Shown piece by piece: positions 1-13,168 of a stretch of DNA of 64,000 nt. The notes below the pieces were generated by a model, which had not been told where the DNA came from, made no database searches, and saw only the letters and a list, made by a program, of their open reading frames with translations. Positions within the stretch are counted from its first letter, which is position 1, and each line of letters opens with the position of its first letter. The stretch spans positions 4,272,352-4,336,351 of the forward strand of contig OZ026550.1 of the NCBI GenBank assembly GCA_964020155.1. The letters run 5' to 3'. The stretch is from Chondrilla cf. caribensis (lineage: Eukaryota > Porifera > Demospongiae > Chondrillida > Chondrillidae). The translations under genes and the position numbers were made by a program.

Positions 1-24
1 TGTTTAGCACTTCGAGGGCATGTT

Positions 25-558
25 ATGAATGGTGACGGAACGCTAGGTACTATTGTTTATAGTCAAGACAAGCTTCTGATGTTTTATTTTTCTGAGAAAG
101 AGCTGCAAGATTGCTCACTTTTGAGGATGCACACATTTGAGTATGAGAGCTGTATTCGGGGATATCATGTTTATCAGACTATTTGGAACAGTAGCATTGG
201 AGAGGTTCTTAGCTGCCGTCAAGAGCCCAGGAACGCTGAAGATCCCTTCGCTACAGGCGTATACAAGGGCAATCGCCCTTTGTTCCCATGTTGCCCGTAC
301 TACCAACGTATAAATGGCCGCCATTTAATACATACCCACGATTATTTTCGTGAAACCGACCTTCCTCGCGAAATTCGCGAATATTGTCCTGTGAAAATTT
401 TGGACACTACGGTAGCTATATATTCCAAACCAATGTCCCTATACTGTAGAGATGAATGCATGGGGAGTGGCAGGGTTGATGGGAAGCAAGGTTTTATCAA
501 GTTATTGACTTTTTTGTACATGCACATACTTATGTGTACCTACTTATGTGTATGCTAA
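25..558 (+). pseudogene. HIRAN-like domain fragment
   Basis: The frame reads FEYESCIRGYHVYQTIW, then GEVLSCRQEPRNAEDPFATGVYK (about residues 38-80). This matches the layout of HIRAN-like domains: a G-Y/F-x-Y start, then an R-E-P-x-N-x-x-D-x-x-A-V core. The expected glycine-rich 'GHVPR' continuation is not in frame; a related stretch is readable in another frame near 285-320, so a frameshift is likely. No splice sites or partner exons were found. HIRAN-like modules are frequent in repetitive and mobile genes of marine invertebrates (recollection). I read this as a decayed fragment of a repeat-derived gene rather than a working gene. A truncated real exon of a gene lying to the left is the alternative. 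Confidence 0.35.
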
Positions 559-1555
559 CATTAGAATATTATGTTATACATGTAAGTATTATGTAAATTT
601 GTACATGTGCATATGTGTACATGTGTGTATGTACAGACATCACTGAAAACATGACATATTGTAAGTAAATACAGTGCAATTATGATCAGGTTATGATGGA
701 TTCTCATTACATTATAATGTTCTTATGAAGGATTACAATCTGGAAAGACATCATTGCGAAAGAATTACAAGGGTTAAAGAACTAGTAATTTGAGTTCAAA
801 AACTTGTGGGGCTGCCGCACCTACACTCGAATTACTTGGGCGTCTTTATTAGGTTCAGAAGAACCTTCGCTGAAGTTATTACATTCGGGGAAGCTTCAGC
901 GCACAAATTCTAGCCCAATTTATAATTGTTGGCGTTCAAAATCGGCCATCTTTATTTCGTACAATATGAATTATAATATAAACTCATTGTTGCTGTTACA
1001 TGTAGGAACACATATTATATTTATATATTTATTGCCTGATGAGGTCAAACATCAAAGGCACCGCCTGGGCAGTAAATTTGATGCTTTCTGGTGCACACAT
1101 GCGCACAGGGACAGTATCACGTAAGCGCCCAGTTTTACCTTAAAAGGGCAATAATTGCGAGGTGCTAGACAAACTATGACAATTTTGTGCATTCCAAGAA
1201 ATGAATATCATTATAGCAATAACACAACACAACACAGTACGTACAACAGCAGTTGGAATAAAAGTCAGAAATCCAGTAGTTCATTAATGCCAACGCTACA
1301 ACAGTCTTCTGCTATGTACTTCGATATTCAGAATCAGCTATCTATCCGCGACTGAGTTCCTCGAAGTCGGCATGATCAAAATTGAAAACAGCCGCTTTTG
1401 CTACCTTTCTTTCTACATTTTCTGAGTTTCTTCCCGTAAATAGCCGATTCTGAATATCATAGGTGCACAGGACTGGACTGGAGAACAGAAAATATCTTCA
1501 GAAAGATGCAGCGATTCTCTCCGTGAATTTTGGAACGTTTATTTGGCGATAAATG
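559..1555. other. Non-coding, no gene seen
   Basis: AT-rich sequence with only short random reading frames. Nothing here matches the array units to the right, so the array probably begins near 1.7-1.9 kb. Confidence 0.5.
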
Positions 1556-1655
1556 GGTTACTCCATGCCTGCCTCGGGAGGTATCGTATTTACTGCTCTC
1601 GCCCTCGGGTCTCGCGCAGTAAATACGATACCTTCCTCATAGGCGGGTAGTAACC
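1556..1655. repeat. Foldback (palindromic) MITE-like element
   Basis: A 17-bp perfect inverted repeat (1580-1596 against 1616-1632, GGTATCGTATTTACTGC) encloses a GC-rich loop. It lies inside a weaker outer pair (GGTTACT... and ...AGTAACC). The whole 100-bp block can form one hairpin. Its loop (CCCTCGGGTCTCG) resembles that of the foldback near 43.6 kb. Confidence 0.7.
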
Positions 1656-1942
1656 TATATATATTATATAGTAATATATATCGAGCGTTACATACTGGAA
1701 GTCGAAATGAAAGCAATATAGGGGCTGCCTGTGGCAGCCTCTAAAAACTACAGTCTCTTCATGATTCTACTACAATTGAATTATGTGTGGACTATGATTC
1801 TACTACAATAGAATTTGATGTCACTAGGAGCAAAATTGATGTCTACAATTTGCATTATTTACTATTCTGCTATGATTGCATTATATTACGAAGTATTTAT
1901 GTAAGATTCCATCATACTACTCATTTTTACTCACACTTGCAG

Positions 1943-4900
1943 GCACCAACCAGGTCCAATCCACCACCCTGACCCTCCTCCACAAGATGGTGTACTTGGA
2001 CTTATAGCTACTGGTGAGTAGAAGCTTATACGTAGAAGTGTGTGTATGCACTAATCGATGTACAGTGAATACTCATTATTCTAATGCAATTTGTTTTCAA
2101 AATAATAATTGGTGGATTAATGAGTTTAGCACTTTACATAACTGGATATTCATTGGTACATGGAAATTGAGGTTTATTGAATAGTTTGGCAGATGGAGCG
2201 CTTGCAGATTAATGAGAATTGACTGTTCTTGGCATGTACAATTAATATGCACTTCCTGTAACAACTACTATACAGGTATAAAGTCCACATAATGTACATA
2301 CAAACAATAGCTATGTGTGTGCATTCATACCTGCTTCATGTGGAATGAGGGACCACAGGGACATTGACTCCATATACATTGGCCCTCTCAGTGCAATAAC
2401 ATACACAGACTACACACATCCAGTATGTTCAAATGTGTATGTGATACAGTCTACTACTGTTGTCTTCAGGTCCTCCATCCTCCCCACCAGCCACACAAGG
2501 GGAACCTACTCCAACTGTGTCCACAATGGATGAGAGGTCACAGAAGATAGAGGAAGTTGTGGACATGTACAGGAATGAAAGCACTAAAGTCAGCCTCCCA
2601 GAGATCCCTGAACTGGAAGATGACTTTGACGAAATCATGGGATCTTTAAATGCTAAATTGTCATCAGCAGATCCTCAGGTGATTTGTAAACTTGTTGGTA
2701 TGGTGCGTTTGAAGTATCGGAGATACATCCATGGCGTAAAACCCGGAAAAGTGCCATCCATTCCAAACACAGCTAGTGGCCTGTGTGAGTTCATCTCAGA
2801 GAAATCCACTCCCTACGAGGTACTCCTTGTACATCACGCCGTTGACGTTCTGGAGACCGAGGACTTGAAGGGGACCTTACAAAGATATGAATCCAATCTG
2901 GGAAATCACCTGAGACAAACACTCAAATCATATAAAAAGAGAAATGTGACCCTCCCACTGCGCAAGGACCACACCCGCCTGGCTATCGTCCTATCCAAAG
3001 AGCAAATACTCCTCTCCCTCGTTCTACACATCAAAGAGTACTTGATAAAGTACCTGCAACTGGAGGAGACCATATTTGAAGGCTTTGGGGAGGGTTGTAC
3101 CGTCTTGTTCTACTCTATCTTCAAAGTAGACGCTGTCCTCTTGGCTCCAAAGATCCTTTCTCACTCAGCAGAATTGAAGAGGATGTTCGACATAACACAC
3201 CTGGTTGTGTTTGATTACTTTGCCTGTGATCTGGAGAGGGCCACCATTGAGCTACCTGTGAGTGTGTGTGTACATTTTTACTCTCTATATTATAACATTA
3301 TAGCCACGTTTAAGTACATGTTAGACACAAATTCAGAAGAGCCTGATATCCATTATGATAGTAGACATGAATATCATCATATCTTCTATTTTCATTATCT
3401 TGTCATGAATTTCATTAAAATGTGCCACAAATTTATGATTTCATTATATTAGAGCATTAGTACACTCAACAAGATGGCATATTCCACCAGTAGTTGTGAA
3501 ATGGCTGGAAAAGCAATATATTAATACCAAATGCAGTGGTAACAACCATAGGAAAAGGTGCTTGGCAAAGTGCTAATTTTTGTTCTCCAGTTACAGGTGT
3601 TGAAAACAGTTAAAATTGACCTTTATATTTTTTGACCTTTCACCAGAAAACTGCTTTAGCACTAATGATCCTACTTCTTGTTTAGTTATTTCTTTTACTG
3701 CTGGAGTTTTTTGGTGGTTCCAAGCTTGTAGTTGTTTACTCGTGAGGTTTAATGAAACTGTAATGTATGGTAGGTACGGGTATACAGCTGTCATTCCTAC
3801 ATAAGGGTGCTCTTGCTCTCTATAATACACAAGAATGCTCTCATTTGCATTATGCAAACAATACATTGTTTTCTAACTTGATATCCGATTCTCCTTACTT
3901 GTTTACTACAGCAGGAAAGACATTGCCTACAGCTAGATTTGAAAGTCAAGGAGAGTACCATATGCCAGTATGATGCCCAGCTCAGAAAACAGGATGCCCA
4001 GCTCAGGAAACAGGATGTTCAGCTTAAGAAACAGGATGCCCAGCTCAGAGAACAGGATGCCAAGCTCAGGAAACAGGATGCCAAACTTAAACAACAGAAT
4101 ACCTTGCTACAGCAAAAAGACGCCCAGCTCAAACAGAAAGATGCTGAACTTCAACAACTTCAGCTTCAGCTAGAAAGGACAAATCCTTTGTCTGTTGAAC
4201 CGGTAAGTTCATATTTAATATGTGCATTTTTTACATCATACCCTTATTTGTTCTTTCCAATAGTTGCTCCATTCCAACCCAATGTCTAAAATGCTTGGAG
4301 AATTGAAACAAGTAATTCAGGTAAGACCCATGGGCCACCTAGGGCCTAGAAACTTGAATTAATTCCTTATTGTGTTTAATGATGGACGTCTTTGTTCTTT
4401 TAAAGAGCCTCACTGCCAAAGGAAGATTGTTCATCAAGTTCGATGTTCAGCCATATTCAAAACATTCGAAAATTGAAACTAAGGTAATCTTGAAGAGCTG
4501 TAAGGGCCTTTCACTTACACTCATTGGGACCATGAACGGTTCCCTACAAACATCATTCCAGACATCTGTAAATGTGAAAACGATATGGGAACACCTTTTA
4601 ACAACACAAAAATATTACAATTAGCTACTATTCGTAATTATGATCTTCTCTTTATTTGGGACATTCAGTGGGTTACATTACAGCGAGGTATAGTAATTAG
4701 TAGTGTTTTTTATTTGTATTTCCTTCAGGCTGTAAACAAGCTACAAAGGAACTGGGGAGATATGAAATGTCAAGAGGCATTAAATATTGGACATCCATGT
4801 TGGTCAGTCGCTGCTAAAAGGCAATATATTGCTGTTGGTCTCCCTAATTGTATTAAGATCCTGACCAAGAATAGGTACCATACCAGGCCCCTATGTACAA

Positions 4901-5532
4901 TTGGAAAGGGCCAACTGGGTACTGGTCTGTATGGTATAGCATTTTGTGACCATGAAGCCATTTTAGTATCGGACTACGACAATAGCAACATTAAAATGTT
5001 CACCATACAAGGACGCCATGTTCGCACAATAGACCGAGGAAGTACTATGTTCGAACCTCTTGGGATCACTGTTAGTCCAGATGGACACATTTATGTTTGT
5101 GATGTTGCCAACCACTGTGTTTGTATTTTTAATGTAAATGGAAAGTTTCTGTTTGCTTTTGGTTCATATGGTAGTGGTGATGAGTTTTTTAATTCCCCTA
5201 GAGACTTGTGTTTTGCCAGTGATGGCTTTCTCTACATCACTGATGTTAACAATAGTAGAATTTGTGTATATGATAAAGAGGGTAAATTTATTAGGAATTT
5301 CACCACTACTTATGAGCCATGGTGTATAGATGCCACTGATTGTTATCTAATTGTTAATTCATGTTTATCTGACAAAATCATGATATACACCACTGGAGGG
5401 GACTTAGTCCGTGTATTTGGAGAACATGGTAGTGAATTTGGACAATTTTCTGGTCCTACTGGTGTATCAGTAGCCAGTGATGGTTTGATTTACATTGCTG
5501 ATCTTTATAACCATCGTATTAGAGTGTTTTAA
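1943..5532 (+). CDS. N1: linker / unknown domain / coiled coil / NHL-repeat protein (no CARD exon found)
   Basis: Spliced model with GT-AG borders and matching phases: 1943-2013 (Pro-rich linker, DPPPQDGV), 2470-3257 (262-aa helical domain shared by all N units), 3912-4202 (coiled coil of repeated (K/R)QDAQL heptads), 4264-4320, 4406-4483 (less certain) and 4729-5532 (NHL propeller ending ...HRIRVF, stop). The NHL exon shows repeated G-x-x-V/I-x-x-D-G-x-I/L-Y-I-x-D-x-x-N-x-R-I-x-V-F units, as in TRIM-NHL-type beta propellers. All listed exons are open. The CARD-like exon found upstream of N2, N3 and N4 is not recognisable here, so the 5' end is missing or replaced. The linker-to-domain splice keeps frame (71 nt, phase 2 to 1). 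The role is inferred: a cytoplasmic scaffold or adaptor in innate-immune-like signalling. The 3' UTR continues to about 5.7 kb. Confidence 0.65.
3258..3911 (+). other. Intron with a segment conserved in N3
   Basis: About 350 bp upstream of the coil exon is closely repeated before the N3 coil exon (about 25.98-26.34 kb). Neither copy keeps an open frame, so I treat it as intron that was copied with the unit. Confidence 0.5.
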
Positions 5533-5719
5533 CTCTCAATGTCTTCAGTGTGTCCTCAGTTACTTTAAACAACACTCTCAATGCACATGTACTTGTAGCA
5601 CTTTTCTATTCTAACTCTATCTTTTTTCAAATATTATTTTGACGTGTGATATTATTGTAATGTTGTTACAAGAAATGTAATATATGTACTCTGAATGAAA
5701 ATATTCAATAATGATGATT

Positions 5720-6010
5720 TGATTTCGTGTCATACGATTCCACCTCTATGGTCATAGTTGTCTATTGTGACCATTTTTCTTGGTCACGTGATGATACCTT
5801 CATTTGATCTCCTGGATTCCATCCACTGTCATAGTACCAATGTACAGGCCTTATAAGGAAAACAGGGGCGCTTATTGAATGTGATGACGTCATTGAAACT
5901 AGCGCCCATGTGCATATGGCTTCTTCAACCTTTTCAACAACCACTCACGTTCAAACCGTATAATGTGAAGGAGCGTATATAGACAATTGCAAGGACAGGT
6001 ATGTCAAGAG
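5720..6010 (+). promoter_or_regulatory. R1 promoter-like block and first exon
   Basis: Contains an E-box palindrome TCACGTGA (5784-5791), a TTATAAGG TATA-like motif near 5850 and a perfect CRE TGACGTCA (5885-5892). A short leader ends in ATGTCAAGAG|GTAAGG, with the ATG at 6001 and the donor at 6011, giving an exon that encodes only Met-Ser-Arg. The same block recurs before R2, R3 and R4, inverted near 37.6 kb, and in diverged form before the kinase gene. Conservation of the motifs across copies is seen; promoter function is inferred. Confidence 0.6.
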
Positions 6011-7158
6011 GTAAGGTATCATCCCCACTTATGTGCGCTGTATGGTGGAGTACACTCACGTATAGCTATATGTTAGGTATCTAGTACGTACGCGTGTAGC
6101 TACATGTAGTTATACCGCCACAACTCCTATCAACATACCGACCTATAGCTATATTGAATGACTCGGAGCACATTCCCCATCAGCCGTCCTCTTCTCTACT
6201 TGCCTATCACATCGATCACGACCGCTCAGTCTCTTCTAATCCTAGACTAGTACGTGTACATGTAGCTATAGTACTAGTAAGACGGTGTAATTTGTTCGAC
6301 TGTAATCCTCACCCAAGTGATAACCATGTTGAAGGAAGTGATGTCTGAAGTGCACGTGTGTAACAGTCCACCTGTAAAGTTGCAGCCAGTCATGCAGTAG
6401 AATTATCTGTAGTCTAACTATCTCCTGTCGGTCTCTTTATACTGTCCATGCATTCTTCAACCATCCTCCATCAAAAAGAAGCGGTGACTGTATACCACAG
6501 CTAGTAGTGTATATAGTGTCTGATGTTGATTTGATCCTGTGCCATTGAGTGCAGTGTATTGTTAAGGAGGTATATTCCAGCCTGGTGGTGGAAGTGGTGT
6601 GGTGGGACAGTCCACTCATGAATATTGGTGATATTGTAGATATTTTGTTACTTCCATAACCGTAACGGTGACATTGTTGTGACCATGTGTGTTATTGTTC
6701 CATTTTTGATGGATGTCATTTCTGGTTGCATCCTATTTGGTACATGTTAACGTGTTCTAATTCCCGAGGTGAAGTAATCCTCAAATACAAAGGAACAATT
6801 TGAAAGTAAAGTGTCCTCATTCCAGAGGTGTCCTTTCTCAAGTATGTTGTTGAGGAAAGGTTCCACTGTACATGCATGGTCCTAGTCTCACTTAGCCAGA
6901 CCCTTTTCCTCCATTTTATTGACTGTACAATTACAAATGGAGGAAATAGTCTTGAAAGAATCTTGCTAATATTGCCCATTCTCTTAGGTCCATAGGACCA
7001 GATGTGTAGTACCAATGTGACCAAGTACCTCTTTATGTGGAGGTGATGTGCTATTATTGTACATTAATCCTCAATTGAGTGTCCTTTGTACAGAGGTCAT
7101 CCACTAAACTATATGTAAAATATTTAGTGTTTTTCCTCATTTTGTTATCTTCCACAAG
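6011..7158 (+). other. R1 intronic / decayed region
   Basis: Conserved among R1, R2, R3 and R4 (for example the CATTCCCCATCAGCCGTCC stretch near 6170), but no frame stays open through the copies. I could not assign exons. Confidence 0.4.
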
Positions 7159-7955
<797 letters not shown>

Positions 7956-8149
7956 AAACTGACCAACCTGACTTTGTCACTTCCATTGTATATTTCATAA
8001 CGTATGTCCATGTATTATAATGTTAGGTAACAATATACTATTGTGTATGTGTTGTACAAGCTATGCCTTCTCTGTAGTTGGAACTTGAATTAGGTGATTA
8101 TCAGTGTATATATGTCACAAAGTTATGCATTGCTAAACTAAGATTGTCG

Positions 8150-8800
8150 CAAAGTATAACAGCAAATGCACTTCAACAAGATCATACATTACTTCAGCAG
8201 TATCTTAACACAAAGTCACAACTCAACTAAAGTAAAGAGTATACCAAACAACTAAGTACATGACAACACAAAAGGGTACAATACACCGGACTACACTGCA
8301 GGCTGCACACGCAAACGCATGATCAGTTGGACAATGTCATGTTAAAGTGACTATGCAGTCCTATAATCAAGTACTATGTATACTGTACACACACTAAGCT
8401 TAAAGGGACATGTACTGTAAAAGGAATACAAAATTGTATAATATGGTTACATTCATATAATTACTCACACATAAGACTATAAGAGTTATATGTACTACCC
8501 TACATTAGCACAATATAATCATATACACATTGCATGTTGCCATGTACGAGATCACATGATCAGTGACCGTGTCTATTTATAGCAGTAAAATGCAAATACA
8601 TAATATTATTATCCGTATAATACATATTATTATAATATAAATCACATCCATATGGTCATGATCAGTGGTCGTACGTACGTGTCTATTCGTAGAAACGAAG
8701 TCGGTGGCTTGGACGAGGACGACCTTCTAAACGATCGCTTATTCAGTGCTTTCGGCCGTTGTGGAGTCAGTGGAAGAGTATAAAAAGTAGAGTCACAATT
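8150..8800 (+). promoter_or_regulatory. N2 upstream region
   Basis: Strongly conserved with the sequence upstream of N4 (about 32.19-32.88 kb) and partly with N3. It includes a duplicated ATGATCAGTG(A/G)(C/T)CGT...GTCTATT motif (8560 and 8661), probably the promoter of the CARD exon. Function is inferred from position and conservation only. Confidence 0.45.
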
Positions 8801-9784
8801 ATGGAAGAATCGACAGTCAAGAAAGTATTGAAGGGACTACGTATGTACCTGTATGACAGCTTGACAATCGATAAGGATTTCATTCGGCACTTGTCTGCGG
8901 CGGGTTTACTCGGTGACAATGACGCGGATCGTCTCCGTTCTTCCGTAACTCAAGGTGGTAACGATGCGCTGTACGGTCTACTGGACTACATGGAGTCGTT
9001 CTACCATGAGGAGATGCTGGAGAAATTTTGTGTGTTCTTGGACTCCGTGAAAACGAGGCCTATTTATGGTCAAATAGCTGCGAGGATTCGTTCAGAAAGG
9101 AAGGAGTGAGTTGTCCCTCATCTTGTGGAATGTGGTATTTTGGTATACTCTTATGCTATCTAATCCCGAGGCCCCTCCTCCTCGTACAGGTAACGTCTAC
9201 TTCTCACTAATGTAGATAACAGCTCCCTTTCCCCTGAGACTTGTGCGTGATTAACAGCTAACTGCATGTAATATCTGCTAGACAGGGCCTGTTTTTCATT
9301 ACAAAAGGCTATATTTGCATTCCTACTTGCAACAAGACATCTCCAAACCTTCTCTTTAGTACTTATGCATAAATTGTTTCAGAAGTTGCATGATTCAGTA
9401 GTCCGTCGCTCCCCCCTGCATGTAGTGGGAGGGTAATGTAGGTTTGATGTTATAATCCTTCTTGTTAATATTGTGGCGTGTTGATTGTTTATGTACATAC
9501 ATTTGCAGACATCAAGCAGGTCAAATCCACCAACCTGGCCCTCCTCAACAAGATGGTGTTTCTGAACCAACGGCTACTGGTGAGCAGAAGTACAGTAAAG
9601 TGTGCATATGTACTAATATACTTTGTACACAACATGATGAACAATCAGCACAGTTGGTATGTAGTTGAAATACATGCACGTAGCCACATTTACACACAAT
9701 GCTCATCTGTGTATGTGTGTACACCATGAGGAATGTGGAACCGTGTGGAGTTTGACTTCCCAACTGGATATTTTTTCTGTTATA

Positions 9785-10392
9785 TGTGGCAGTCATGGGT
9801 AGAAAACGAACCTTATTCCATAGTCGACTTTTCGAGATAATGGTGACTCAACGTTTCTTCTAAACTTGTGAGCTGTCATACCTGTTAACGCAACTGTACG
9901 CATTATAAAATTAAGCACAAGTCTTTTCTGGCTCTATATTCTACCTGAGTATGATAAATATCATGAACAGGTAGACTTATCATAGAGAACGGACACAATC
10001 AAAAGGCAGTATTCAAGGGATGGCTGTAAATCGGCACGCTAAACTTCACATTGACTGAGTGCGGGTTTCATACTTTTACCTTTACCATGCCGGGCCACGT
10101 ATAGCTCATTGCACGGGATACCTTGTTTCTTAGCGTCAACAACAGTGACAGGCTAACTTTATCACTGGGCAAGCTAGAAGTGCTCTTAGATTGCTTCAGT
10201 CCTTGGAAACTAGCTTCATACAAAGTACTAACACATACCCACAAGCCGTGCATGCAAAAACACACCCTATATTGACGAAAAATTCTCTTACTTGCAGGAA
10301 AACCCAGAGGATACCCTTAGGCTTTCATTTAAGAAAAAAATCAATTTCAACCGTCACTCACTAATGTTCGTTTTCTACCCGGGACTGCCACA
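9785..10392. mobile_element. MITE with about 31-bp terminal inverted repeats
   Basis: The left end TGTGGCAGTCATGGGTAGAA is mirrored at the right end (TTCTACCCGGGACTGCCACA); the inverted match runs about 31-35 bp. The N4 paralogue gives the empty site CTGTTATACATG. Here the sequence reads CTGTTATA-element-TATACATG, so the target duplication is TATA, or TA if the element ends in TA. No ORF inside. It lies in an intron of N2. Confidence 0.85.
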
Positions 10393-11359
10393 TATACATG
10401 ATATGTAGACATGTCCTGTGCATTACATGTGTACTGTATGACATTGTATTTGGTAATGCACTACACCAATTCTCTCTAGGTCCCCCATCCTCCCCACCAG
10501 CCACACAAGGGGAACCTACTCCATCTGAGTCCACAATAGACGAGAGGTCACACAAGATAAAAAGAATTGTGGACATGTACAGGAGTGGAAGCACTGAAGT
10601 AAATCTACCAGAGAACCCTAAGTTGGGAGATGACTTCGACGAGATCCTGATTGCCCTGAACACTGAACTGCCATCAGCAGGTCCTCAGGTGATTTGTAAG
10701 CTTCATGGGACCATACGAGTGAAGTATCGGAGGTACATCCATGGTATGAAACCAGTAGAACTGCCGTCTATTCCCAAGACAGCTGATGGGCTGTATGATT
10801 TTATAGCAGCAAAATCCACACCCTACGAGATACTCCTCGTACATCACGCTGTTGACGTCCTGGACAGCGAGGACTTGAAGGGGACCTTAGAAAGATATGA
10901 ATCCGATCTGGGAAAACACCTGAGACAAACATTACAATCATATAAAAAGAGAAAGGTAAACCTTCCATTGCGAACAGACTATACCCACCTGGCTATCATC
11001 CTATCCAAAGAGCAAATACTCCTCTCCCTCGTTCTCCACATCAAGGAATACCATATTTGAAGGGTTTGGGGAGGGTTGTACCGTCTTGTTCTACTCTATC
11101 TTCAAAGTCGACGCTGTCCTCTTGGCTCCAAAGATCCTTTCTCACTCAGCAGAATTGAAGAGGATGTTCGACATAACACACCTGGTTGTGTTTGATTACT
11201 TTGCCTGTGATCTGGAGAGGGCCACCATTGAGCTATCTGTGAGTGTGCATATACGTATTTACCCTGCAAATCATCAGACATTGTATGATATTGTGTATAT
11301 GCATGGGTACTGTAGTAGTCACAGATCTACACTACTGTATTAGCAAGTAAAATTGAGTT

Positions 11360-11815
11360 TCCACATGTTCCTTATATCCAGGTTCTACTGTATAACATCC
11401 GCTAGATTGGGTCCCAAGAGTGTCCTTTATATCCATTGGCAAGTTCTACTGTGTAACATCCACTAGCTATAGGTTGGGTCCCAAGAGTGTCCTTTATATC
11501 CAAGTTCTACTGTGTAACATCCACTAGGTTGGGTCCCAAGAGTGTCCTTTATATCCAGGTTCTGCTGTATAACATCCACTAGATTGGGTCCCAAGAGTGT
11601 CCTTCTATCCAAGTTCTACTGTGTAACATCCACTAGGTTGGGTCCCAAGAGTGTCCTTTATATCCAGGTTCTGCTGTATAACATCCACTAGATTGGGTTC
11701 CAAGAGTGTCCTTTATATCCAGGTTCTACTGTATAACATCCACTAGTTTGGGTCCTAAGAGTGTCCTTTATATCCAGGTTCTGCTGTATAACATCCACTA
11801 GGTTGGTTGCCAGAG
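11360..11815. repeat. Minisatellite, about 55-60 bp units
   Basis: About eight imperfect tandem copies of a unit containing AAGAGTGTCCTTTATATCC and TAACATCCACTAG. Smaller arrays of the same unit follow the domain exon in N4 and N5. Confidence 0.9.
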
Positions 11816-12054
11816 ATTTTTTTTACTGCTAAAATTGTCATACAGATTTTTATCATTCATCCTCCACTCACACACACATCACATGCTCACACACATGCAC
11901 ACACACCCCCACCCCCACAAAGTTGGGGCCCAAGAGTGTCCTTTATATCAAGGGTGTGCTGCATATATTTCAACAACTGCATTGAGTCCCATAGCTTTAT
12001 TATTATGATTGCCATCTTTGTTCATCCACTACTTACCTACAAACAAAACACATG

Positions 12055-12056
<2 letters not shown>

Positions 12057-12124
<68 letters not shown>

Positions 12125-12127
12125 CGT

Positions 12128-12204
<77 letters not shown>

Positions 12205-12207
12205 CGT

Positions 12208-12248
<41 letters not shown>

Positions 12249-12251
12249 CGT

Positions 12252-12339
<88 letters not shown>

Positions 12340-12347
12340 ACACACAT

Positions 12348-12412
<65 letters not shown>
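12057..12412. repeat. (CA)n microsatellite with CATGCGTGCA interruptions
   Basis: About 355 bp of CA dinucleotide. It contains three identical CATGCGTGCA islands (12121, 12201, 12245). It directly abuts the acceptor of the coil exon at 12414, so it forms the end of that intron. Confidence 0.95.
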
Positions 12413-12418
<6 letters not shown>

Positions 12419-13138
12419 TCGAGGAACTGCCCTTGCAAAAGCTGAAACTTCTCTTGAAGAAACAAAAGCATTCCTTGATGAAGCTCTGATGAAATCTGAG
12501 CAACTTGAACATCAGCTAATAGCAATGCAAACGAAACAAAACGTTGAAAAGGGAGAAATAGAGAAGGAGAAAGAAATGTTCAAGAGGAACACTGTTATCC
12601 TGGCTAGACAGAAGGATGAGCTAGAGGTGAGTGTGTGTGCTCTACATAATGATTTGTACATATGGTACTTTCAGTAAAGAACTGAACATACTATGGGTGT
12701 ACCCATACCTGTTTTTGTAACCGTATGAATTCGACTTGTACATAACCCGTACATCTACTGCATTCTTCAGCAAGTGATAATTACTTGAGGTGCATGTGAC
12801 AATGAATATGTTTTTGCACAAGGACAGTGTGATTTGATTCTGCAAGACGAAGAAAAAAGGCTTATTCAACTCGTGAACCAGTAAATTCGAGTGCTGATCT
12901 TTCGAAAAAAAATTTTAACACAGAATGTTTGAAAGTACATTGTTTTCTAACCTATTAGCCTTACCGCTGTCACTCTGGGATACTTATTGTTATTGCTTAT
13001 AAACCGAGCGGGAGTCTGATGCAGAAACTTTTCCAATGGACGTTACTCTTCTAACAAAAGAAGGTTTCTGGATTTCTTTTACACTTGAAAGGACACGTGA
13101 AGTCTGTATTCCTTTCAGTTATCACTTTCTCTAGAAAT

Positions 13139-13168
13139 TTAACAACCCTAACCCTAACCCTAACCCTT
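13139..13168. repeat. Interstitial telomere-type repeat
   Basis: Four tandem copies of CCCTAA (AACCCTAACCCTAACCCTAA). Too short to imply a chromosome end. Confidence 0.8.

Noticed and set aside
790..1120. Possible SINE or tRNA-derived repeat
   Set aside because: No A/B-box pair or tRNA fold that I could support.
3939..4173. Second frame over the N1 coiled-coil exon (repeated NRMPSS)
   Set aside because: Shadow frame produced by the repeated coil codons. The heptad frame continues through correct splice sites.
11807..12677. Several 100-220-codon frames of poly(TH)/(VC)
   Set aside because: All are translations of the CA repeat. Only the part from 12414 is a plausible exon, and it is counted under N2.
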